A DNA stretch of 64,000 bases, taken from Capitella teleta. Lineage: Eukaryota > Annelida > Polychaeta > Capitellidae. Shown here in pieces: positions 38,301-45,523 of this stretch. The stretch lies in NCBI GenBank assembly GCA_000328365.1, contig KB292570.1, positions 376,342-440,341 on the forward strand, read 5' to 3'. Under the pieces are notes generated by a model that saw nothing but the letters and a program-made list of their open reading frames with translations, ran no database searches and was not told where the DNA came from. The position numbers and the translations under genes are program-made. Numbering within the stretch: position 1 is the stretch's first letter; each line of letters opens with the position of its first letter.

Positions 38301-40774
38301 TGTACATGTATATATGCAGATTTAGATTGGTATATTCTTTTGCTAAATTACTTATTTAACAACTGGAAAATTTTATTGTGGTGGTGTACCGTTTTGTTAG
38401 GGTCACTTAACCTTTCTAATAGATATTTTTTGGTAACTTTACTTACATAAATTCAAGATTAGATTATATTCCTATTTAGATCTTGCTATGATCTGAGGAT
38501 CGTTAATGGTAACCTATTATTGATTTAATTTACAAATTAAATTATAAATGGCACCTATGTTAGTTTTGGTTCTTTCATTTCTGGCAAGCCGAGTTTGCTC
38601 CAATTTTGTTATTCTGAATTGATTTCAATCAATATCTGTTTTTATTGTGTCTTTTTGGCAAGCAACTTGACTAAAATAAGACCTTGTTATCAGTGACTAA
38701 TGTATGTCCCAAAACAAACCTAAAGCTCACTTAGGATTCACAATAAGAGATGTAATTAACTAATTATGATATCATTGATCAATACTTGTACAATCATTAT
38801 AATATTTCTCTGCCCTGGTAAAACGACTCACAACTCTTGATATAAATTTGATCGTTTGGATTTCGGATGAGAGCGCAAAATACAAGAATGCCCAACGCAA
38901 CACAGCTGGTACGGATAGGCCTTATTGTTAAAGTGCAAGTGCACGGGGAAACTATTCAAGATAACCTGGTTGTTTTGAAATAACAGCTGTGAATGATAGA
39001 AGAACAGCAAAGATCAAATATTTCCTTTGACCAACAAAATTTAGGACATCATTCCTTTCTCTTGGGTTATTCCTGGAGGCATCAAATTGTCGATGTGAGG
39101 TGGCAGCCGATCGATGATGTCATGAATTTAATTCTCCTGTTGACAATGGGAACTGCGAGAGGACGATCCTTTGATCAGCAGTTCTGATGAAATAAATCTC
39201 ATCCTCTTCTCATGTCAAGCTATTCTGCCTCTGTGGATAAATCTGATCTGATCTAAATATCACATCTGATCATTTCATTTGGTCTGAATAATACTTAAAA
39301 ATTAATAAAATATATAGAATCCACATAAGAAGTCATCTTTGGGTTATACATAAATCATTATGCATGCAGGTTGTACTTCTCGTGCCATTTTTCGTTTTGT
39401 GTGTTAAGTTTGATGTAAACGTAATAAATTACATTGTGTAGAAGTGTTTCGCTTTGCTTGTGTTTCTTTTATTAAATCTATTTGATATATCCTTACCTCT
39501 CACATATTTCATTTGAGTTGGACCTGTATCGCCATGAAATAATATTTACTTAAAATGGTATAAGCAAACTGTAGAACAATTGAGATTCAACATTTCGAGA
39601 TCGAATGGCTTGGGTGCTTTACACTCATGAATATATTTCCAAATGTATTGACACGTTTTGTTAATGGAAATAAATATATGTTCATTCATAATTCAATGAG
39701 TTATGCAGGTGTATGCGACCTGAATGAAAATTATTACACACTCAATACACTTGACATAATTTCTATCTGTATTACACGCTAATTAATTATCATAATATAA
39801 ATACATATACATGGAATTTGAATAAAAACTGATGTTGCTAATTTGCAATGATAAGCTGGAAAAGGACGAAATTAACTCCACAAGATGTTGTAACCAAGGC
39901 ATAAACGAAAAGCCTACCATATAATTATGTAGGTCTTGAGCATCCGCCGCTCCCTTTTGCTGCAATACAATCACAATATACAAGGTATAATGGTCGAAAT
40001 TCTAAACAATAAAGGTAATTCTTAACAGTGATTGCATAACATGCACCAAGAGCCATTAAAACTTAGCCATTAAAAGGTTAGTGCTCGGTAGTGAACTCCA
40101 AGCAAGGGCCAATGTTTTCCCCGGCATTATTTCGCGAGTTTCACTCATCTTGATTTGAAAATTGTACTTTAAGGGAGAGTATGGTTGAATCCCCAAATCT
40201 AATTGCGACTTTATTCATTTCAGCGGCACGCTTCGATAACCACATGGTGTTGAATCATCAATATGTCAATACAGAATTTCGCCTGGCGTTCTTCATTGAG
40301 GGCGTCGTTCTGGATGAGAGTATGTTCCAAAAAGTTCACAACCAGCCCGGTCTACCCGATAAAGTTGCCATTCTGATGGCTCGACTTCAAAGACTTAAAC
40401 TGACCAAGGAAGAGAGCGCGCTCTTTGCTGCTTTGCTCGTGTTCCTTACAGGTAAATTAACTTGTAATACTGTGATATATATATATATATGACAAATCGA
40501 TGGTACAATGCACTTATATACCACATGACCTTCTACAACAGACAGAGCTGGTGAACTTCAAGCATTGAAACAGATCCATGCTTGCCAAGAACTAATCCTG
40601 GAGGCTCTGTTGTTTTACCTGGAGAAAACCTACCCAGAAGAACCGCTGCGTGTTGCTCATTTGATTTCCCTTGCCACCGATATGAGAGATATAAAATTAT
40701 CCGATGAATGCTTGAAATGGACCACAGAAATCGACATTGAATTACCAAAACTGTTCAAAGAACTATGGACTTGA
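20237..40774 (+). CDS. NR1-like nuclear receptor with eight alternative ligand-binding-domain cassettes (whole locus)
   Basis: A ligand-regulated transcription factor gene. Constant coding exons: 20237-20389, 21031-21172, 21269-21504, 22517-22745. They encode DNA-binding domain, hinge and the first part of the ligand-binding domain, 760 nt ending in phase 1. Eight two-exon cassettes follow (starting 24512, 29404, 31459, 33132, 34378, 35639, 37490, 40224). Each begins in phase 1 after an acceptor, has an internal phase-1 intron, and ends in a stop. Spliced totals are 1221-1239 nt, always a multiple of three, giving 406-412 aa proteins. No second DNA-binding exon is seen between cassettes. The AF-2 helix (LFYEIW-like) and the helix 3-5 signature place it near the ligand-activated NR1 groups (NR1H/I/J-like) rather than the AF-2-less NR1D. 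The exact subgroup is not settled, so I give no symbol. Cassette choice could be by alternative splicing plus polyadenylation, or by trans-splicing. Confidence 0.9.
21031..21172 (+). CDS. Nuclear receptor constant exon 2: second zinc finger
   Basis: After a strong acceptor (TTTTGTTTCAG) the frame opens with GFFRRSLQRK, the recognition-helix continuation. It then has the second finger C-x5-C-x9-C-x2-C (CIGSGDC, then CAAC) and the usual CRYQKCLVIGM sequence. The five-residue spacing between the first two cysteines defines a standard D-box for dimerisation. It ends in phase 1 (ACT G then GTACGC). Together with exon 1 it makes a complete DNA-binding domain with all eight zinc-binding cysteines. 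Confidence 0.93.
21269..21504 (+). CDS. Nuclear receptor constant exon 3: C-terminal extension and hinge
   Basis: It begins after a long T-rich tract and CGCAG and continues the protein as AIKTGRYTHEKKTKDIEEVKRLQ. This basic C-terminal extension of the DNA-binding domain is followed by a charged, probably helical hinge, and the exon ends KKLPEKEKEFL at donor GTAAGT (phase 0). The A/T-box-like basic residues usually contact DNA 5' of the half-site. Nothing is disrupted. Confidence 0.88.
21851..22172 (+). mobile_element. tRNA-derived SINE copy in the receptor intron
   Basis: This copy has a perfect A-box match (TAGCTCAGTCGG, 21860-21871) and the same body as the SINE at 15259-15600 (GGCCGGGCGCTGTGTG core, GGAGCCGTAAAACC end). 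It differs more from the other two copies, so it is an older or separate subfamily member. It lies in the intron between constant exons 3 and 4, in the sense orientation. Confidence 0.8.
22517..22745 (+). CDS. Nuclear receptor constant exon 4: ligand-binding domain helices 1-5 part
   Basis: It is joined in phase 0 and runs from EQRALQQQMFGTMKP to the nuclear-receptor signature AFAKALPGFKELPIDDQ followed by IALIK, ending in phase 1 (AAA G then GTTGGT). The signature covers helix 3 to helix 5 and supplies the lysine of the coactivator charge clamp (AFAK). The matching glutamate sits in helix 12 of each downstream cassette. So one wall of the ligand pocket and half the coactivator clamp are constant, and everything after helix 5 is variable. 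The donor GTTGGT is weaker than a GTAAGT consensus, as might suit regulated choice. Confidence 0.92.
22746..24511 (+). other. Intron between the constant exons and cassette 1
   Basis: About 1.77 kb, AT-rich. I see no further cassette or repeat in it. All alternative acceptors lie downstream of this single donor. Confidence 0.6.
24512..25030 (+). CDS. LBD cassette 1 (exons 24512-24736 and 24786-25030)
   Basis: Exon A starts after CATTACAG with AARFEVWFTSSYKTF and ends CIMSR; a 49-base intron follows; exon B runs from DRCILEHASEV to the AF-2 sequence FPPLFYEIFTH and a TGA at 25028. Joined to the constant exons it gives 409 aa. It is the most divergent cassette: the usual LLFT at the end of exon A is replaced, and the helix 9-10 region has little of the P-x-D/E-P-x-R-x-A pattern of the others. 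The AF-2 core LFYEIF keeps the glutamate. A poly(A) signal AATAAA is at 25972-25977. Being first, it would be the default terminal exon pair. Confidence 0.9.
25031..29403. other. 4.4-kb spacer between cassettes 1 and 2, with an assembly gap
   Basis: It holds the cassette 1 3' UTR, a TG-rich patch near 25120-25156, a 50-N gap (26367-26416) and one arm of a dispersed repeat (27802-27932). I found no further cassette or decayed remnant, but the gap could hide one. This spacer is much longer than the 0.7-2.2 kb between the other cassettes. Confidence 0.55.
27802..27932 (-). repeat. Dispersed repeat, left copy (inverted partner at 41710-41836)
   Basis: The reverse complement aligns with 41710-41836 over about 130 bases with scattered changes; shared blocks include GCTCGATGACGCATTT and GGCGGTTTGTGAC. 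The pair lies in inverted orientation on either side of cassettes 2-8. Family unknown. Confidence 0.75.
29404..29943 (+). CDS. LBD cassette 2 (exons 29404-29631 and 29696-29943)
   Basis: Exon A follows TTTTCTTTTCAG and reads ASRFEVWTVMIHRSFNVKHK to SLQMLFT. After a 64-base intron, exon B reads DRCHLKEPDKAQECQ to FPPLFYEMWST and a TGA ending at 29943. With the constant exons it encodes 411 aa. The NVKHK/NVED motif after helix 5 and the LLFT-D junction group it with cassettes 3-5. AF-2 core LFYEMW with glutamate. The first AATAAA I find before cassette 3 is at 31306-31311. Confidence 0.92.
31459..32081 (+). CDS. LBD cassette 3 (exons 31459-31689 and 31837-32081)
   Basis: Exon A follows TACGCTCAG and reads ASRYNVWAVQAHRVFNVEDR to GIQLLFT; the donor GTTAGT is slightly off consensus. 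The 147-base internal intron is the longest of the eight. Exon B reads DLCELKAPEKVQKCQ to VPDLFYEIWAT with a stop ending at 32081. With the constant exons it gives 411 aa. AF-2 core LFYEIW. Helix 10 includes DEPLRLSRILMIAADLR, shared in pattern with cassettes 4 and 5. Poly(A) signal at 32922-32927. Confidence 0.92.
33132..33652 (+). CDS. LBD cassette 4 (exons 33132-33356 and 33414-33652)
   Basis: Exon A follows TTGCTACAG and reads AAQFDVGLVQCHRACNVKHM to ALQLLFT, donor GTGAGC. A 57-base intron leads to exon B, DHCELKAPDKVQACQ to LPPVFYEFF and a TGA ending at 33652. With the constant exons it gives 407 aa. Helix 12 is cut to its minimum: the protein ends directly after the AF-2 core VFYEFF, with none of the one to three extra residues of the others. 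Poly(A) signal AATAAA at 34026-34031. An ATG at 33104 is in frame upstream, but the intervening sequence looks like an intron end. Confidence 0.9.
34378..34901 (+). CDS. LBD cassette 5 (exons 34378-34608 and 34660-34901)
   Basis: Exon A follows GTTTTGCAG and reads AGRLGVGLIQCHKAVSLKHS to ALQLLFT, donor GTACGT. A 51-base intron leads to exon B, DRCQLQSPAKVQNLQ to VPPVFHEIWG with a TGA ending at 34901. With the constant exons it gives 410 aa. The first residues differ from the AARF consensus (AGRLGV), changing the side of the pocket next to helix 5. AF-2 core VFHEIW. Poly(A) signal at 35474-35479. Confidence 0.9.
35006..35049. repeat. 16-bp tandem repeat carrying TGACCT half-sites
   Basis: Two full units and part of a third, TGACCTCTTGTGTCAC then TGCCCTCTTGTGTCAA then TGACCTCTTGTG. 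TGACCT (the AGGTCA complement) lies at 35006-35011 and 35038-35043, with a one-base variant at 35022-35027. It sits about 100 bases after the stop of cassette 5, within its 3' UTR. Confidence 0.6.
35639..36235 (+). CDS. LBD cassette 6 (exons 35639-35884 and 36003-36235)
   Basis: Exon A follows TTCATTTCAG and reads AARFDYEIVMRYGQINELIN to SALLVYFT; it is the longest A exon (246 nt), with a few extra residues before GGRVLDG in the region between helix 5 and helix 6. A 118-base intron leads to exon B, DRTDGLKAVNQVHTCQ to FPKIFQELWH with a TGA ending at 36235. With the constant exons it gives 412 aa. AF-2 core IFQELW. The DR-G-L-A/Q junction and the ALLVYFT end group it with cassettes 7 and 8. 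Poly(A) signal at 36504-36509. Confidence 0.9.
36597..36622 (+). promoter_or_regulatory. Triple AGGTCA direct repeat with 4-base spacers (DR4 response element)
   Basis: AGGTCA at 36597-36602, 36607-36612 and 36617-36622, each pair separated by CTTA. DR4 is the classical binding arrangement of several NR1-RXR heterodimers. It lies about 90 bases after the poly(A) signal of cassette 6, inside a nuclear receptor locus. Function is inference; a chance 10-bp tandem repeat would look the same. Confidence 0.5.
37490..38014 (+). CDS. LBD cassette 7 (exons 37490-37720 and 37782-38014)
   Basis: Exon A follows TTCATTTCAG and reads AARYDYKFVTHHRCVNTDLQ to ALLVYLTS; its donor lies one codon later than in cassette 8. 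A 61-base intron leads to exon B, DRVGELQALKQIHACQ to LPKVFKELCS with a TGA ending at 38014. With the constant exons it gives 407 aa. The AF-2 core is VFKELC, with cysteine where other cassettes have Trp or Phe. The first 147 bases of exon B are almost identical to those of cassette 8, while exon A is much more diverged. A poly(A) signal is at 39191-39196. Confidence 0.9.
38015..40223. other. 2.2-kb spacer between cassettes 7 and 8
   Basis: AT-rich sequence with the cassette 7 3' UTR; no further cassette, repeat or exon recognised. The frame at 38993-39187 has no recognisable domain. Confidence 0.5.
40224..40774 (+). CDS. LBD cassette 8 (exons 40224-40451 and 40542-40774)
   Basis: Exon A follows TTCATTTCAG and reads AARFDNHMVLNHQYVNTEFR to ALLVFLT; donor GTAAAT. 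A 90-base intron with a TA microsatellite leads to exon B, DRAGELQALKQIHACQ to LPKLFKELWT with a TGA ending at 40774. With the constant exons it gives 406 aa. AF-2 core LFKELW. It is the last cassette I can find and has the shortest 3' UTR, with AATAAA at 40837-40842, only 63 bases after the stop. Confidence 0.92.
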
Positions 40775-40981
40775 TGATATCAAGCAGTCAATAATTATAG
40801 AGTTGATATGGTGCTCATTTTGTAATTTTATGTTTGAATAAAAGAACCTCTGCTCATTTCGAAACATTTTGTGTCGATTACTTTGGCTTTTATGAGTGCG
40901 AAGACTTTTTGCATGTCTGTATTTTCATTTTATATCTCACGTGTTTCATATTATATGTTATAGAAACTGGTTTCTGTGATT

Positions 40982-41052
40982 CTTCTTCTTCCTCCTCCTC
41001 TTCTTCTTCTTCTTCTTCTTCTTCTTCTTCAAAAAAAAAAAAAAAAAAAAAG
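40982..41052. repeat. (CTT)n microsatellite followed by A run
   Basis: TTC/CTT triplets run directly into about 20 A residues, just after the end of the receptor locus. Confidence 0.9.
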
Positions 41053-41709
41053 AGAGAGAAGTTCATTGACTGCACTTCGAGTGTTTTCTTGACACGATAT
41101 GTCTTTATTTCGATGAGCCCGTGGTACAAATATGGCTGAAGATATACAATAGCAATTTCGCTATATCGGCGCAGTGAGTGTTCTTGGTCTGTAAATTTTT
41201 TGCCGAGATCTTCCAGTCCAGAATCGATCTTCCACTGTCCCTTTGGTGGTGAAGCGTAGACGGAGGATGAACAGTGTTCAGTGCAGCTAAAAAGTGCGAA
41301 AAATGTTGTACAGGAACGGTAGCCTGAATTATCCCATTATAGCGCACCCTCTTTCCAACGAGCTTAGTGGGTTCATTGAAACGAAACGAAGCAAACACCT
41401 CGCGAACCGGCAAAGAAAAATGACTAATGTTTAATTAATTTTCATACATAAATTTTGGGAGATATCCGAAATGAACAACTATTTTCCATTTAGGACACAT
41501 TTTGAAGAGTTCAAATTCTTTTGAGCCCATGCTACAATATAAATATAACGAGATGACATTGATAGCCAATAAAATTGACTGGAATGTTGCGCCAAAAAGT
41601 GCTACACTCGAGAGCATTCGGCCTTTGGAAGAAAAAGAAAAAGACAAAAAAAGACAAAAAAAAAGAAGACAAAAAACATCAACAACCGGACTCAGGGATG
41701 GCTCGCTTA

Positions 41710-41836
41710 AGAGTAATATCCAGAAGCCTTCTGGAGCGTGGGGTTGACCCACGCGTCACAAACCGCCAACTCGAATACATTGTATCAACCATGCAACAAA
41801 TGCGTCATCGAGCAGAAGAATCCAGTATAGCATGAT
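41710..41836 (+). repeat. Dispersed repeat, right copy (inverted partner at 27802-27932)
   Basis: It aligns with the reverse complement of 27802-27932. In this orientation it has a short open frame (RVISRSLLERGVDPRVTNRQ and on to a stop at about 41833). The other copy has an interrupted version, so the ancestral element may have been coding. Family unknown. Confidence 0.7.
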
Positions 41837-44267
41837 ATGATGTGTTCATACAAACACATGCGCTGTTTACATAAATAATACATAACATAACTGGCATATT
41901 AATTGCATATTATGCAACGAATCGCATGATTAATAAATATCGATTAGATAGATTATTGGTTCATGACCCATTTTAATATCTCATTTCCATAATCACATTC
42001 CGATATTATACGTAAATACACCAAGTGAGAGAATGGCTGTTAATGCATTCAAATACCCGCACGCCATAAATTCAAGTTTGGAGTGTGAGAATTATTCAGT
42101 ACGACTGCATGGATTCCAGCGTGAAGTGCGCCCGTATGTGCATTCTTCGGGTTGATTGACTCTCACGATATGAACGGTTTACATTCCTTGCTTTCTCATA
42201 GGTCTGCATGTCACACCTATGATCAGGAATCGTCGTTGAGGTACGTGTTCTTAATCATTGGTGATGATGACCTTTCATTCAATAAAACAAAACTCATTCA
42301 ACGTTTTATTGTGTCTGTGTGGAAATCGAGTTTCAATATTGAGTGTTAATTATTGGTGCACAATGAGCATTTTAAATGGGTAACAGGTAATGAATACCTG
42401 TTACCTTTTAAATCAAGATAAATAATGACATACTAGCAGAATAATCTCAATTAACAGGTATTCACATGGCAACAGGCAACCGGTCCAGCACCGTCTTCTA
42501 AATTCAGCGATAAATACTGTTAAAACGCTGATGATCCTGATTGTGCAGGGCAATATGCTGGTTGCTAGTTTTGTTATTCAAAAACTCGAGGTTATCGAGG
42601 CCTTCCATGCACTCCAAGCTTCCAGGGCCTTATTATATTGTAGGATATTATAACAAGACTGACTGTTCTTGTCTACAGGAAGGGGTAACTGCCATCATGG
42701 AACTTGATAAGAAGGTCTGAAATGAAATGAAATTGTTACTATTAACACCAAAGCAACTGAATTATTAATAAAAGAAGCTATTATAAAGTTCATAAGCACT
42801 GTCTGCCAACTGAACTTCCAAACGAAGCAATAACATTAATTATAAATGTCTTTGGGTATTATTTTTAGAAAAAAAAAACATTTCTAATTACCGGTACATG
42901 TATACATGCATTATCTATATAAATATGCGATGCATTCGATCAATATTCTGGTATGCTAATATTCTTGTTTGGCACGCTTTTGTAACTTGTGTAATGAAGG
43001 TTAATGCGGGCCTCCTTGTCTGCTGTGTTGTGTGCTATGCGGTTATATTGATGTGCTAGTATGGCATCAATTAATTTAGGTCAACCTCTTATTATTATAA
43101 TATAATATTTTTTTATTCATTATTATTATATTTGATCAAAATGTAATCATATGTTTGTGTGTCGTATTCGATTGTGTGTACTGCATGCCAGCAGCTTGTC
43201 TGTCAGTTATATCACTTAAGTGTAATTGAATAATTAGTAAAACAATCACATCATTATATACAGTGACCCAGTTACATGGTATGTTAGTTACCTGTACCCA
43301 TATACAGAGTGGCCCAACAATATAGTATTTTATTTATTATTAATTTTACTTACATAACATTTATATTGTGCGTTTATTAGGTACTAATCAAATGTGCAAA
43401 AGAAGTGTACAAAAGGTAATTGTGATATCGAGATGAAATTAACAATTTAACAAATTAACATTTAAAAAATTAACAATTTAAAGGCTCAATAGTGTATATT
43501 TCCATGTTCATCTACATGTATTACAACGAAATAATAATGCAAACACAGGGTTTCTCATTTTTCCGTGATTTCCTTGCTGTACACCTCACGGTGTAAAACT
43601 TCCACACATAATTATACGAGGCATCGATCAGTTTCGTTTTAAATGGTGTTCCTATCACCTTCACTCCAGTCTAAATTAGATCAAGTTTAATTCCGATTTA
43701 TGCATTCAATAAACTAATTAAATGTGACCTACTTTTCAGCGATGCATATAGGCCTATTGAGGCTGCCCACTAAAATGTATGAATCCGATTAATAAGATTT
43801 TTTTTCCTGCAATTCAATTAAATTTTATGCAGATAATAATTATTATCTTTGTGAAAAAAATAACATGGAACAGATATACTTGTAGACTAATTTTGAGCCA
43901 ATCTCTGTATGTACATGTGCTATGTAGTCTGAAGTATGAACCAAATAAATAAAGTAAAGACTAGAAAAAAAAATAGACCGATATGAAAGTAAATTTACAA
44001 AGTTTGGGGTACGTACCATTGCAGGTGGCTGGTTAGACCGGCGATTGAAGTATCGCCACATCGATGTCGCAATGTTCAACATTCAAAGACAGCTTCGTTA
44101 TGAAAGAAAAAATTATCCCTCCAGTGGCGGCGTATTGATTTGGTTCATTGTCGAGACAACACACGCAGCACACATATTTCAATATAATATCGCTCTTTAG
44201 CGACCACAAACAGAACCTGATCATGCATTTTTACCTCCACAACAGGTGACCTCATCTCAGAACAGCA

Positions 44268-45523
44268 ATGGCTGACGACGAACAAGCTATGGAGGAGAAT
44301 CTCTACGCGATCCGTGACGGACATTGGAAATGCCAGATCCAGTACGCGGGTGTGGCAGCGTCCGGGGTCACAGTCCTCGCTCACATTACCCTCATCACCT
44401 ACCTCAACATGCACAGCGTTGGAGCAGCTGCAGGACTATCTCCTGGCAAGTGGCCGCTGACCGAGCGGTGCTTCCTACACATGGCCCTCATTAACTCACT
44501 ATTCGGCTGTGGACAGCTCCTTGATCTTTTGCGCATCTGTGCAATGCAATCGACAGCCCCAAGCACAGAGTGCAAAGGATTCGCAGTTGTCTTCCACGCT
44601 CGTGTGATCAGTGAATGTCAAATGGCGGTGATTGCAGTGTGCTTGGCGTGCGTTTTGTACTCCAAATCCAGACCTTTGAATCTGGGTTCATATCAATGGA
44701 GACTTTTCGTCCCAATGGATTTGCTGCCCGTCTGTTTGAGCGTGTCTTTGATGTTCGTGCCCGACCTCATGGGACACGGGGGGCCGTGGTAAGTGCACGC
44801 GGATTTCGCTTCATAAAATTTCCCCAAATATGTACAGATGCCACAATTAATGTTCACATGACTATTGGCAAATTGACATTGACATTGAATAGTTCGCTCT
44901 CAATTGTTTCTTTCTTATCTGACAGGTGCTTCATAAGCATACACAGTGATCTTGGCCTGGTTTACACCAGAGCCCTGGTGTGCGTGATCTGCGTTTTGTG
45001 GGTCGGATGCTTGGTGACCAGCGTTGTCATTGTGTGCCTCGTATCGAAGCGTCGCAAGGAAAGCGCGATCGGGGAGGTCGGTTTGAACGCCCTTCGCACG
45101 GCGGAATCACTCTTGGTATTTGTACCGCTCTCTTTTGTGAACTTATTCATACTGATCTTAGCCCTCGCGTGGTCCGTATATGATAATCTGCCTCACGATT
45201 TGGAGCTTGCAGTGGTGACGATCTCGAACTTACACGGGGTTTTCTACTGCTTCGCGTACGGGTTGATACAACGTTACTGCACAATCATAACATTGCCAAC
45301 ACCGAAGAAGCCATCAGCTGGCTTGCAGTTACAGGAGTTGAACTCCATGGAGTCAGCCAGAGAGAGAGGCGTCATGAACATCCACGAAAGCATGGCCAGA
45401 TTGGATGCGAGACAACTCGAGGCGGAGCAACGGACAGTTGAAAGAGAAGCCTCGCCCGGAAGGTCATCGGACGCCAATCAAGCATTCACTAATCTGCACT
45501 ACGTTGAGGATATCGAGATTTGA
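44268..45523 (+). CDS. Seven-transmembrane G-protein-coupled receptor, GPR157/cAMP-receptor-like (tentative)
   Basis: Two coding exons, 44268-44788 and 44926-45523, join in phase 2 (CCGTG then GTAAGT; CTGACAG then G) to give 372 aa. The start ATG has a good context (AGCAATGG). Seven hydrophobic spans are visible: roughly residues 23-46, 70-95, 105-130, 145-165, 185-215, 230-260 and 270-290. They are followed by an ~85-residue hydrophilic tail. Extracellular HGGPWC before helix 5, VFVPLSF in helix 6 and SNLHGVFYCFAYG in helix 7 resemble the GPR157/cAMP-like class rather than rhodopsin-like receptors; there is no DRY or NPxxY. The N-terminus is too short for a large ligand-binding domain. The ligand is unknown. 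The 137-base intron shows no stop in one frame, so intron retention would give a frame-shifted product. Confident as a 7TM receptor, less so for the class. Confidence 0.75.

Larger units (their letters stand above)
40843..44267. other. Intergenic stretch after the receptor locus
   Basis: No exon recognised. A minus-strand frame at 41105-41413 (102 codons) has mixed composition, but I recognise no domain in it. The repeat at 41710-41836 and the microsatellite at 40982-41052 are the only identified items. No ninth cassette was found. Confidence 0.5.

Noticed and set aside
40181-40223. ATG 40181 as a separate start for cassette 8
   Set aside because: It lies in intron-like sequence directly before a strong acceptor (TTCATTTCAG) shared with cassettes 6 and 7. 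Phase agreement with the constant exons is the better explanation.
41105-41413. Minus-strand 102-codon frame
   Set aside because: No recognisable domain, no splice partners, next to repeats; could be transposon-derived but I cannot support it.
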